Assembly: GCA_964057225.1 (NCBI GenBank) | Contig: CAXKVF010000073.1 | Coordinates: 62,001-126,000 of the forward strand | Length of the DNA: 64,000 nt | Reading direction: 5' to 3' | From: Auanema rhodensis | Taxonomy: Eukaryota > Nematoda > Chromadorea > Rhabditida > Rhabditidae | Shown here: positions 12,701-25,850 of the stretch, in pieces | How positions within the stretch are numbered: position 1 is the stretch's first letter | Layout of the letters: every line of letters starts with the position of its first letter | The notes under the pieces: model-generated | Told to the model about the DNA's origin: nothing | The model's input: the letters and a program-made list of their open reading frames with translations, nothing else | Database searches by the model: none | Made by a program: the position numbers and the translations under genes

Positions 12701-14176
12701 ACATCACGTGTACATTTAATTAGCATAAATTAAAGTTCACGTAAATTTCAAAGTCATGGTTACCATGAACCAATATCAATAAAAATTTGTTTTTAGACTA
12801 ATATGGACATGGGGAATCTAATTTTGAAAACTGCATCTCTTCATCTTTCACGTGAAGCGAGTTACATACCAAGTGCACATCACGTGTACATTTAATTAGC
12901 ATAAATTAAAGTTCACGTAAATTTCAAAGTCATGGTTACCATGCACCAATATCAATAAAAATTTGTTTTTAGACTAATATGGACATGGGGAATCTAATTT
13001 TGAAAACCGCATCTCTTTATCTTTCACGTGAAGCGAGTTACATACCAAGTGCACATCACGTGTACATTTAATTAGCATAAATTAAAGTTCACGTAAATTT
13101 CAAAGTCATGGTTACCATGAAGCAATATCAATAAAAATTTGTTTTTAGACTAATATGGACATGGGGAATCTAATTTTGAAAACCGCATCTCTTTATCTTT
13201 CACGTGAAGCGAGTTACATACCAAGTGCACATCACGTGTACATTTAATTAGCATAAATTAAAGTTCACGTAAATTTCAAAGTCATGGTTACCATGAACCA
13301 ATATCAATAAAAATTTGTTTTTAGACTAATATGGACATGGGGAATCTAATTTTGAAAACCGCATCTCTTCATCTTTCACGTGAAGCGAGTTACATACCAA
13401 GTGCACATCACGTGTACATTTAATTAGCATAAATTAAAGTTCACGTAAATTTCAAAGTCATGGTTGCCATGAACCAATATCAATAAAAATTTGTTTTTAG
13501 ACTAATATGGACATGGGAAATCTAATTTTGAAAACCGCATCTCTTTATCTTCCACGTGAAGCGAGTTACATACCAAGTGCACATCACGTGTACATTTAAT
13601 TAGCATAAATTAAAGTTCACGTAAATTTCAAAGTCATGGTTACCATGCACCAATATCAATAAAAATTTGTTTTTAGACTAATATGGACATGGGGAATCTA
13701 ATTTTGAGAACCGCATCTTTTTATCTTTCACGTGAAGCGAGTTACATACCAAGTGCACATCACGTGTACATTTAATTAGCATAAATTAAAGTTCACGTAA
13801 ATTTCAAAGTCATGGTTACCATGCACCAATATCAATAAAAATTTGTTTTTAGACTAATATGGACATGGGGAATCTAATTTTGAAAACCGCATCTCTTTAT
13901 CTTTCACGTGAAGCGAGTTACATACCAAGTGCACATCACGTGTACATTTAATTTGCATAAATTAAAGTTCACGTAAATTTCAAAGTCATGGTTACCATGA
14001 AGCAATATCAATAAAAATTTGTTTTTAGACTAATATGGACATGGGGAATCTAATTTTGAAAACCGCATCTCTTTATCTTTCACGTGAAGCGAGTTACATA
14101 CCAAGTGCACATCACGTGTACATTTAATTAGCATAAATTAAAGTTCACGTAGATTTCAAAGTCATGGTTACCATGA

Positions 14177-16992
14177 ACCAATATCAATAAAAATTTGTTT
14201 TTAGACTAATATGGACATGGGGAATCTAATTTTGAAAACCGCATCTCTTTATCTTTCACGTGAAGCGAGTTACATACCAAGTGCACATCACGTGTACATT
14301 TAATTAGCATAAATTAAAGTTCACGTAGATTTCAAAGTCATGGTTACCATGAACCAATATCAATAAAAATTTGTTTTTAGACTAATATGGACATGGGGAA
14401 TCTAATTTTGAAAACCGCATCTCTTTATCTTTCACGTGAAGCGAGTTACATACCAAGTGCACATCACGTGTACATTTAATTAGCATAAATTAAAGTTCAC
14501 TTAAATTTCAAAGTCATGGTTACCATGCACCAATATCAATAAAAATTTGTTTTTAGACTAATATGGACATGGGGAATCTAATTTTGAAAACCGCATCTCT
14601 TTATCTTTCATGTGAAGCGAGTTACATACCAAGTGCACATCACGTGTACATTTAATTAGCATAAATTAAAGTTCACGTAAATTTCAAAGTCATGGTTACC
14701 ATGAACCAATATCAATAAAAATTTGTTTTTAGACTAATATGGACATGGGGAATCTAATTTTGAAAACCGTATCTCTTTATCTTTCACGTGAAGCGAGTTA
14801 CATACCAAGTGCACATCACGTGTACATTTAATTAGCATAAATTAAAGTTCACGTAAAATTCAAAGTCATGGTTACCATGAACCAATATCAATAAAAATTT
14901 GTTTTTAGACTAATATGGACATGGGGAATCTAATTTTGAAAACCGCATCTCTTTATCTTTCACGTGAAGCGAGTTACATACCAAGTGCACATCACGTGTA
15001 CATTTAATTAGCATAAATTAAAGTTCACGTAAATTTCAAAGTCATGGTTACCATGAACCAATATCAATAAAAATTTGTTTTTAGACTAATATGGACATGG
15101 GGAATCTAATTTTGAAAACCGCATCTCTTTATCTTTCACGTGAAGCGAGTTACATACCAAGTGCACATCACGTGTACATTTAATTAGCATAAATTAAAGT
15201 TCACGTAAATTTCAAAGTCATGGTTACCATGAACCAATATCAATAAAAATTTGTTTTTAGACTAATATGGACATGGGGAATCTAATTTTGGAAACCGCAT
15301 CTCTTTATCTTTCACGTGAAGCGAGTTACATACCAAGTGCACATCACGTGTACATTTAATTAGCATAAATTAAAGTTCACGTAAATTTCAAAGTCATGGT
15401 TACCATGAAGCAATATCAATAAAAATTTGTTTTTAGACTAATATGGACATGGGGAATCTAATTTTGAAAACCGCATCTCTTTATCTTTCACGTGAAGCGA
15501 GTTACATACCAAGTGCACATCACGTGTACATTTAATTAGCATAAATTAAAGTTCACGTAAATTTCAAAGTCATGGTTACCATGCACCAATATCAATAAAA
15601 ATTTGTTTTTAGACTAATATGGACATGGGGAATCTAATTTTGAAAACCGCATCTCTTTATCTTTCACGTGAAGCGAGTTACATACCAAGTGCACATCACG
15701 TGTACATTTAATTAGCATAAATTAAAGTTCACGTAGATTTCAAAGTCATGGTTACCATGAACCAATATCAATAAAAATTTGTTTTTAGACTAATATGGAC
15801 ATGGGGAATCTAATTTTGAAAACCGCATCTCTTTTTCTTTCACGTGAAGCGAGTTACATACCAAGTGCACATCACGTGTACATTTAATTAGCATAAATTA
15901 AAGTTCACTTAAATTTCAAAGTCATGGTTACCATGCACCAATATCAATAAAAATTTGTTTTTAGACTAATATGGACATGGGGAATCTAATTTTGAAAACC
16001 GCATCTCTTTATCTTTCATGTGAAGCGAGTTACATACCAAGTGCACATCACGTGTACATTTAATTAGCATAAATTAAAGTTCACGTAAATTTCAAAGTCA
16101 TGGTTACCATGAACCAATATCAATAAAAATTTGTTTTTAGACTAATATGGACATGGGGAATCTAATTTTGAAAACCGTATCTCTTTATCTTTCACGTGAA
16201 GCGAGTTACATACCAAGTGCACATCACGTGTACATTTAATTAGCATAAATTAAAGTTCACGTAAAATTCAAAGTCATGGTTACCATGAACCAATATCAAT
16301 AAAAATTTGTTTTTAGACTAATATGGACATGGGGAATCTAATTTTGAAAACCGCATCTCTTTATCTTTCACGTGAAGCGAGTTACATACCAAGTGCACAT
16401 CACGTGTACATTTAATTAGCATAAATTAAAGTTCACGTAAATTTCAAAGTCATGGTTACCATGAACCAATATCAATAAAAATTTGTTTTTAGACTAATAT
16501 GGACATGGGGAATCTAATTTTGAAAACCGCATCTCTTTATCTTTCACGTGAAGCGAGTTACATACCAAGTGCACATCACGTGTACATTTAATTAGCATAA
16601 ATTAAAGTTCACGTAAATTTCAAAGTCATGGTTACCATGAACCAATATCAATAAAAATTTGTTTTTAGACTAATATGGACATGGGGAATCTAATTTTGGA
16701 AACCGCATCTCTTTATCTTTCACGTGAAGCGAGTTACATACCAAGTGCACATCACGTGTACATTTAATTAGCATAAATTAAAGTTCACGTAAATTTCAAA
16801 GTCATGGTTACCATGAAGCAATATCAATAAAAATTTGTTTTTAGACTAATATGGACATGGGGAATCTAATTTTGAAAACCGCATCTCTTTATCTTTCACG
16901 TGAAGCGAGTTACATACCAAGTGCACATCACGTGTACATTTAATTAGCATAAATTAAAGTTCACGTAAATTTCAAAGTCATGGTTACCATGA
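14177..16992. repeat. Tandem duplication of 8 monomers (1408 bp)
   Basis: Seven rare variants repeat at exactly 1408 bp: GTAGATTTC (14328/15736), GTTCACTTAA (14501/15909), TTTCATGTGAAG (14611/16019), AACCGTATC (14770/16178), GTAAAATTC (14858/16266), TTTTGGAAACC (15291/16699) and the type G mark (15410/16818). Types differ outside these limits (C at 15584 against A at 14176 and 16992), which sets the boundaries. The copies are nearly identical, with one private difference at 15835. Confidence 0.93.
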
Positions 16993-18906
16993 ACCAATAT
17001 CAATAAAAATTTGTTTTTAGACTAATATGGACATGGGGAATCTAATTTTGAAAACCGCATCTCTTTATCTTTCACGTGAAGCGAGTTACATACCAAGTGC
17101 ACATCACGTGTACATTTAATTAGCATAAATTAAAGTTCACGTAAAATTCAAAGTCATGGTTACCATGCACCAATATCAATAAAAATTTGTTTTTAGACTA
17201 ATATGGACATGGGGAATCTAATTTTGAAAACCGCATCTCTTTATCTTTCACGTGAAGCGAGTTACATACCAAGTGCACATCACGTGTACATTTAATTAGC
17301 ATAAATTAAAGTTCACGTAAATTTCAAAGTCATGGTTACCATGAAGCAATATCAATAAAAATTTGTTTTTAGACTAATATGGACATGGGGAATCTAATTT
17401 TGAAAACCGCATCTCTTTATCTTTCACGTGGAGCGAGTTACATACCAAGTGCACATCACGTGTACATTTAATTAGCATAAATTAAAGTTCACGTAAATTT
17501 CAAAGTCATGGTTACCATGAAGCAATATCAATAAAAATTTGGTTTTAGACTAATATGGACATGGGGAATCTAATTTTGAAAACCGCATCTCTTTATCTTT
17601 CACGTGAAGCGAGTTACATACCAAGTGCACATCACGTGTACATTTAATTAGCATAAATTAAAGTTCACGTAAATTTCAAAGTCATGGTTACCATGAACCA
17701 ATATCAATAAAAATTTGTTTTTAGACTAATATGGACATGGGGAATCTAATTTTGAAAACCGCATCTCTTTATCTTTCACGTGAAGCGAGTTACATACCAA
17801 GTGCACATCACGTGTACATTTAATTAGCATAAATTAAAGTTCACGTAAATTTCAAAGTCATGGTTACCATGAAGCAATATCAATAAAAATTTGTTTTTAG
17901 ACTAATATGGACATGGGGAATCTAATTTTGAAAACCGCATCTCTTTATCTTTCACGTGAAGCGAGTTACATACCAAGTGCACATCACGTGTACATTTAAT
18001 TAGCATAAATTAGAGTTCACGTAAATTTCAAAGTCATGGTTACCATGAACCAATATCAATAAAAATTTGTTTTTAGACTAATATGGACATGGGGAATCTA
18101 ATTTTGAAAACCGCATCTCTTTATCTTTCACGTGAAGCGAGTTACATACCAAGTGCACATCACGTGTACATTTAATTAGCATAAATTAAAGTTCACGTAA
18201 ATTTCAAAGTCATGGTTACCATGAACCAATATCAATAAAAATTTGTTTTTAGACTAATATGGACATGGGGAATCTAATTTTGAAAACCGCATCTCTTTAT
18301 CTTTCACGTGAAGCGAGTTACATACCAAGTGCACATCACGTGTACATTTAATTAGCATAAATTAAAGTTCACGTAAATTTCAAAGTCATGGTTACCATGA
18401 ACCAATATCAATAAAAATTTGTTTTTAGACTAATATGGACATGGGGAATCTAATTTTGAAAACCGCATCTTTTTATCTTTCACGTGAAGCGAGTTACATA
18501 CCAAGTGCACATCACGTGTACATTTAATTAGCATAAATTAAAGTTCACGTAAACTTCAAAGTCATGGTTACCATGAAGCAATATCAATAAAAATTTGTTT
18601 TTAGACTAATATGGACATGGGGAATCTAATTTCGAAAACCGCATCTCTTTATCTTTCACGTGAAGCGAGTTACATACCAAGTGCACATCACGTGTACATT
18701 TAATTAGCATAAATTAAAGTTCACGTAAATTTCAAAGTCATGGTTACCATGAACCAATATCAATAAAAATTTGTTTTTAGACTAATATGGACATGGGGAA
18801 TCTAATTTTGAAAACCGCATCTCTTTATCTTTCTTGTGAAGCGAGTTACATACCAAGTGCACATCACGTGTACATTTAATTAGCATAAATTAAAGTTCAC
18901 GTAAAT

Positions 18907-21683
18907 TTCAAAGTCATGGTTACCATGCACCAATATCAATAAAAATTTGTTTTTAGACTAATATGGACATGGGGAATCTAATTTTGAAAACCGCATCTCT
19001 TTATCTTTCACGTGAAGCGAGTTACATACCAAGTGCACATCACGTGTACATTTAATTAGCATAAATTAAAGTTCACGTAAATTTCAAAGTCATGGTTACC
19101 ATGAACCAATATCAATAAAAATTTGTTTTTAGACTAATATGGACATGGGGAATCTAATTTTGAAAACCGCATCTCTTTATCTTTCACGTGAAGCGAGTTA
19201 CATACCAAGTGCACATCACATGTACATTTAATTAGCATAAATTAAAGTTCACGTAAATTTCAAAGTCATGGTTACCATGAACCAATATCAATAAAAATTT
19301 GTTTTTAGACTAATATGGACATGGGGAATCTAATTTTGAAAACCGCATCTCTTTATCTTTCACGTGAAGCGAGTTACATACCAAGTGCACATCACGTGTA
19401 CATTTAATTAGCATAAATTAAAGTTCACGTAAATTTCAAAGTCATGGTTACCATGCACCAATATCAATAAAAATTTGTTTTTAGACTAATATGGACATGG
19501 GGAATCTAATTTTGAAAACCGCATCTCTTTATCTTTCACGTGAAGCGAGTTACATACCAAGTGCACATCACGTGTACATTTAATTAGCATAAATTAAAGT
19601 TCACGTAAATTTCAAAGTCATGGTTACCATGAACCAATATCAATAAAAATTTGTTTTTAGACTAATATGGACATGGGGAATCTAATTTTGAAAACCGCAT
19701 CTCTTTATCTTTCACGTGAAGCGAGTTACATACCAAGTGCACATCACGTGTACATTTAATTAGCATAAATTAAAGTTCACGTAAATTTCAAAGTCATGGT
19801 TACCATGCACCAATATCAATAAAAATTTGTTTTTAGACTAATATGGACATGGGGAATCTAATTTTGAAAACCGCATCTCTTTATCTTTCACGTGAAGCGA
19901 GTTACATACCAAGTGCACATCACGTGTACATTTAATTAGCATAAATTAAAGTTCACGTAAATTTCAAAGTCATGGTTACCATGAACCAATATCAATAAAA
20001 ATTTGTTTTTAGACTAATATGGACATGGGGAATCTAATTTTGAAAACCGCATCTCTTTATCTTTCACGTGAAGCGAGTTACATACCAAGTGCACATCACG
20101 TGTACATTTAATTAACATAAATTAAAGTTCACGTAAAATTCAAAGTCATGGTTACCATGCACCAATATCAATAAAAATTTGTTTTTAGACTAATATGGAC
20201 ATGGGGAATCTAATTTTGAAAACCGCATCTCTTTATCTTTCACGTGAAGCGAGTTACATACCAAGTGCACATCACGTGTACATTTAATTAGCATAAATTA
20301 AAGTTCACGTAAATTTCAAAGTCATGGTTACCATGAACCAATATCAATAAAAATTTGTTTTTAGACTAATATGGACATGGGGAATCTAATTTTGAAAACC
20401 GCATCTCTTTATCTTTCACGTGAAGCGAGTTACATACCAAGTGCACATCACATGTACATTTAATTAGCATAAATTAAAGTTCACGTAAATTTCAAAGTCA
20501 TGGTTACCATGAACCAATATCAATAAAAATTTGTTTTTAGACTAATATGGACATGGGGAATCTAATTTTGAAAACCGCATCTCTTTATCTTTCACGTGAA
20601 GCGAGTTACATACCAAGTGCACATCACGTGTACATTTAATTAGCATAAATTAAAGTTCACGTAAATTTCAAAGTCATGGTTACCATGCACCAATATCAAT
20701 AAAAATTTGTTTTTAGACTAATATGGACATGGGGAATCTAATTTTGAAAACCGCATCTCTTTATCTTTCACGTGAAGCGAGTTACATACCAAGTGCACAT
20801 CACGTGTACATTTAATTAGCATAAATTAAAGTTCACGTAAATTTCAAAGTCATGGTTACCATGAACCAATATCAATAAAAATTTGTTTTTAGACTAATAT
20901 GGACATGGGGAATCTAATTTTGAAAACCGCATCTCTTTATCTTTCACGTGAAGCGAGTTACATACCAAGTGCACATCACGTGTACATTTAATTAGCATAA
21001 ATTAAAGTTCACGTAAATTTCAAAGTCATGGTTACCATGCACCAATATCAATAAAAATTTGTTTTTAGACTAATATGGACATGGGGAATCTAATTTTGAA
21101 AACCGCATCTCTTTATCTTTCACGTGAAGCGAGTTACATACCAAGTGCACATCACGTGTACATTTAATTAGCATAAATTAAAGTTCACGTAAATTTCAAA
21201 GTCATGGTTACCATGAACCAATATCAATAAAAATTTGTTTTTAGACTAATATGGACATGGGGAATCTAATTTTGAAAACCGCATCTCTTTATCTTTCACG
21301 TGAAGCGAGTTACATACCAAGTGCACATCACGTGTACATTTAATTAACATAAATTAAAGTTCACGTAAAATTCAAAGTCATGGTTACCATGCACCAATAT
21401 CAATAAAAATTTGTTTTTAGACTAATATGGACATGGGGAATCTAATTTTGAAAACCGCATCTCTTTATCTTTCACGTGAAGCGAGTTACATACCAAGTGC
21501 ACATCACGTGTACATTTAATTAGCATAAATTAAAGTTCACGTAAATTTCAAAGTCATGGTTACCATGAACCAATATCAATAAAAATTTGTTTTTAGACTA
21601 ATATGGACATGGGGAATCTAATTTTGAAAACCGCATCTCTTTATCTTTCACGTGAAGCGAGTTACATACCAAGTGCACATCAC
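18907..21683. repeat. Tandem duplication of 7 monomers (1232 bp), about 2.2 copies
   Basis: CACATGTAC (19220/20452), TTAACATAA (20115/21347) and GTAAAATTC (20138/21370) recur at exactly 1232 bp, and the order of A and C types between them also repeats. The relationship ends by 21684, where CACGTGTAC is normal, and by 21920, where type G replaces the expected type C. Confidence 0.9.
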
Positions 21684-22274
21684 GTGTACATTTAATTAGC
21701 ATAAATTAAAGTTCACGTAAATTTCAAAGTCATGGTTACCATGAACCAATATCAATAAAAATTTGTTTTTAGACTAATATGGACATGGGGAATCTAATTT
21801 TGAAAACCGCATCTCTTTATCTTTCACGTGAAGCGAGTTACATACCAAGTGCACATCACGTGTACATTTAATTAGCATAAATTAAAGTTCACGTAAATTT
21901 CAAAGTCATGGTTACCATGAAGCAATATCAATAAAAATTTGTTTTTAGACTAATATGGACATGGGGAATCTAATTTTGAAAACCGCATCTCTTTATCTTT
22001 CACGTGAAGCGAGTTACATACCAAGTGCACATCACGTGTACATTTAATTAGCATAAATTAAAGTTCACGTAAATTTCAAAGTCATGGTTACCATGAACCA
22101 ATATCAATAAAAATTTGTTTTTAGACTAATATGGACATGGGGAATCTAATTTTGAAAACCGCATCTCTTTATCTTTCACGTGAAGCGAGTTACATACCAA
22201 GTGCACATCACGTGTACATTTAATTAGCATAAATTAAAGTTCACGTAAATTTCAAAGTCATGGTTACCATGAAC

Positions 22275-25200
22275 CAATATCAATAAAAATTTGTTTTTAG
22301 ACTAATATGGACATGGGGAATCTAATTTTGGAAACCGCATCTCTTTATCTTTCACGTGAAGCGAGTTACATACCAAGTGCACATCACGTGTACATTTAAT
22401 TAGCATAAATTAAAGTTCACGTAAATTTCAAAGTCATGGTTACCATGAAGCAATATCAATAAAAATTTGTTTTTAGACTAATATGGACATGGGGAATCTA
22501 ATTTTGAAAACCGCATCTCTTTATCTTTCACGTGAAGCGAGTTACATACCAAGTGCACATCACGTGTACATTTAATTAGCATAAATTAAAGTTCACGTAA
22601 ATTTCAAAGTCATGGTTACCATGAACCAATATCAATAAAAATTTGTTTTTAGACTAATATGGACATGGGGAATCTAATTTTGAAAACCGCATCTCTTTAT
22701 CTTTCACGTGAAGCGAGTTACATACCAAGTGCACATCACGTGTACATTTAATTAGCATAAATTAAAGTTCACGTAAAATTCAAAGTCATGGTTACCATGC
22801 ACCAATATCAATAAAAATTTGTTTTTAGACTAATATGGACATGGGGAATCTAATTTTGAAAACCGCATCTATTTATCTTTCACGTGAAGCGAGTTACATA
22901 CCAAGTGCACATCACGTGTACATTTAATTAGCATAAATTAAAGTTCACGTAAATTTCAAAGTCATGGTTACCATGAAGCAATATCAATAAAAATTTGTTT
23001 TTAGACTAATATGGACATGGGGAATCTAATTTTGAAAACCGCATCTCTTTATCTTTCACGTGAAGCGAGTTACATACCAAGTGCACATCACGTGTACATT
23101 TAATTAGCATAAATTAAAGTTCACGTAAATTTCAAAGTCATGGTTACCATGAAGCAATATCAATAAAAATTTGGTTTTAGACTAATATGGACATGGGGAA
23201 TCTAATTTTGAAAACCGCATCTCTTTATCTTTCACGTGAAGCGAGTTACATACCAAGTGCACATCACGTGTACATTTAATTAGCATAAATTAAAGTTCAC
23301 GTAAATTTCAAAGTCATGGTTACCATGAACCAATATCAATAAAAATTTGTTCTTAGACTAATATGGACATGGGGAATCTAATTTTGAAAACCGCATCTCT
23401 TTATCTTTCACGTGAAGCGAGTTACATACCAAGTGCACATCACGTGTACATTTAATTAGCATAAATTAAAGTTCACGTAAATTTCAAAGTCATGGTTACC
23501 ATGAAGCAACATCAATAAAAATTTGTTTTTAGACTAATATGGACATGGGGAATCTAATTTTGAAAACCGCATCTCTTTATCTTTCACGTGAAGCGAGTTA
23601 CATACCAAGTGCACATCACGTGTACATTTAATTAGCATAAATTAAAGTTCACGTAAATTTCAAAGTCATGGTTACCATGAACCAATATCAATAAAAATTT
23701 GTTTTTAGACTAATATGGACATGAGGAATCTAATTTTGAAAACCGCATCTCTTTATCTTTCACGTGAAGCGAGTTACATACCAAGTGCACATCACGTGTA
23801 CATTTAATTAGCATAAATTAAAGTTCACGTAAATTTCAAAGTCATGGTTACCATGAACCAATATCAATAAAAATTTGTTTTTAGACTAATATGGACATGG
23901 GGAATCTAATTTTGAAAACCGCATCTCTTTATCTTTCACGTGAAGCGAGTTACATACCAAGTGCACATCACGTGTACATTTAATTAGCATAAATTAAAGT
24001 TCACGTAAACTTCAAAGTCATGGTTACCATGAAGCAATATCAATAAAAATTTGTTTTTAGACTAATATGGACATGGGGAATCTAATTTTGGAAACCGCAT
24101 CTCTTTATCTTTCACGTGAAGCGAGTTACATACCAAGTGCACATCACGTGTACATTTAATTAGCATAAATTAAAGTTCACGTAAATTTCAAAGTCATGGT
24201 TACCATGAAGCAATATCAATAAAAATTTGTTTTTAGACTAATATGGACATGGGGAATCTAATTTTGAAAACCGCATCTCTTTATCTTTCACGTGAAGCGA
24301 GTTACATACCAAGTGCACATCACGTGTACATTTAATTAGCATAAATTAAAGTTCACGTAAATTTCAAAGTCATGGTTACCATGAACCAATATCAATAAAA
24401 ATTTGTTTTTAGACTAATATGGACATGGGGAATCTAATTTTGAAAACCGCATCTCTTTATCTTTCACGTGAAGCGAGTTACATACCAAGTGCACATCACG
24501 TGTACATTTAATTAGCATAAATTAAAGTTCACGTAAAATTCAAAGTCATGGTTACCATGCACCAATATCAATAAAAATTTGTTTTTAGACTAATATGGAC
24601 ATGGGGAATCTAATTTTGAAAACCGCATCTATTTATCTTTCACGTGAAGCGAGTTACATACCAAGTGCACATCACGTGTACATTTAATTAGCATAAATTA
24701 AAGTTCACGTAAATTTCAAAGTCATGGTTACCATGAAGCAATATCAATAAAAATTTGTTTTTAGACTAATATGGACATGGGGAATCTAATTTTGAAAACC
24801 GCATCTCTTTATCTTTCACGTGAAGCGAGTTACATACCAAGTGCACATCACGTGTACATTTAATTAGCATAAATTAAAGTTCACGTAAATTTCAAAGTCA
24901 TGGTTACCATGAAGCAATATCAATAAAAATTTGGTTTTAGACTAATATGGACATGGGGAATCTAATTTTGAAAACCGCATCTCTTTATCTTTCACGTGAA
25001 GCGAGTTACATACCAAGTGCACATCACGTGTACATTTAATTAGCATAAATTAAAGTTCACGTAAATTTCAAAGTCATGGTTACCATGAACCAATATCAAT
25101 AAAAATTTGTTCTTAGACTAATATGGACATGGGGAATCTAATTTTGAAAACCGCATCTCTTTATCTTTCACGTGAAGCGAGTTACATACCAAGTGCACAT

Positions 25201-25850
25201 CACGTGTACATTTAATTAGCATAAATTAAAGTTCACGTAAATTTCAAAGTCATGGTTACCATGAAGCAACATCAATAAAAATTTGTTTTTAGACTAATAT
25301 GGACATGGGGAATCTAATTTTGAAAACCGCATCTCTTTATCGTTCACGTGAAGCGAGTTACATACCAAGTGCACATCACGTGTACATTTAATTAGCATAA
25401 ATTAAAGTTCACGTAAATTTCAAAGTCATGGTTACCATGAACCAATATCAATAAAAATTTGTTTTTAGACTAATATGGACATGAGGAATCTAATTTTGAA
25501 AACCGCATCTCTTTATCTTTCACGTGAAGCGAGTTACATACCAAGTGCACATCACGTGTACATTTAATTAGCATAAATTAAAGTTCACGTAAATTTCAAA
25601 GTCATGGTTACCATGAACCAATATCAATAAAAATTTGTTTTTAGACTAATATGGACATGGGGAATCTAATTTTGAAAACCGCATCTCTTTATCTTTCACG
25701 TGAAGCGAGTTACATACCAAGTGCACATCACGTGTACATTTAATTAGCATAAATTAAAGTTCACGTAAACTTCAAAGTCATGGTTACCATGAAGCAATAT
25801 CAATAAAAAGTTGTTTTTAGACTAATATGGACATGGGGAATCTAATTTTG
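22275..25850. repeat. Tandem duplication of 10 monomers (1760 bp)
   Basis: Eight variants repeat at exactly 1760 bp: TTTTGGAAACC (22331/24091), GTAAAATTC (22778/24538), ATCTATTTATC (22871/24631), TTTGGTTTTAG (23174/24934), TTTGTTCTTAG (23352/25112), AAGCAACATC (23510/25270), CATGAGGAATC (23724/25484) and GTAAACTTC (24010/25770). Private differences at 25342 and 25810 show that the copies have begun to diverge. Confidence 0.94.
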
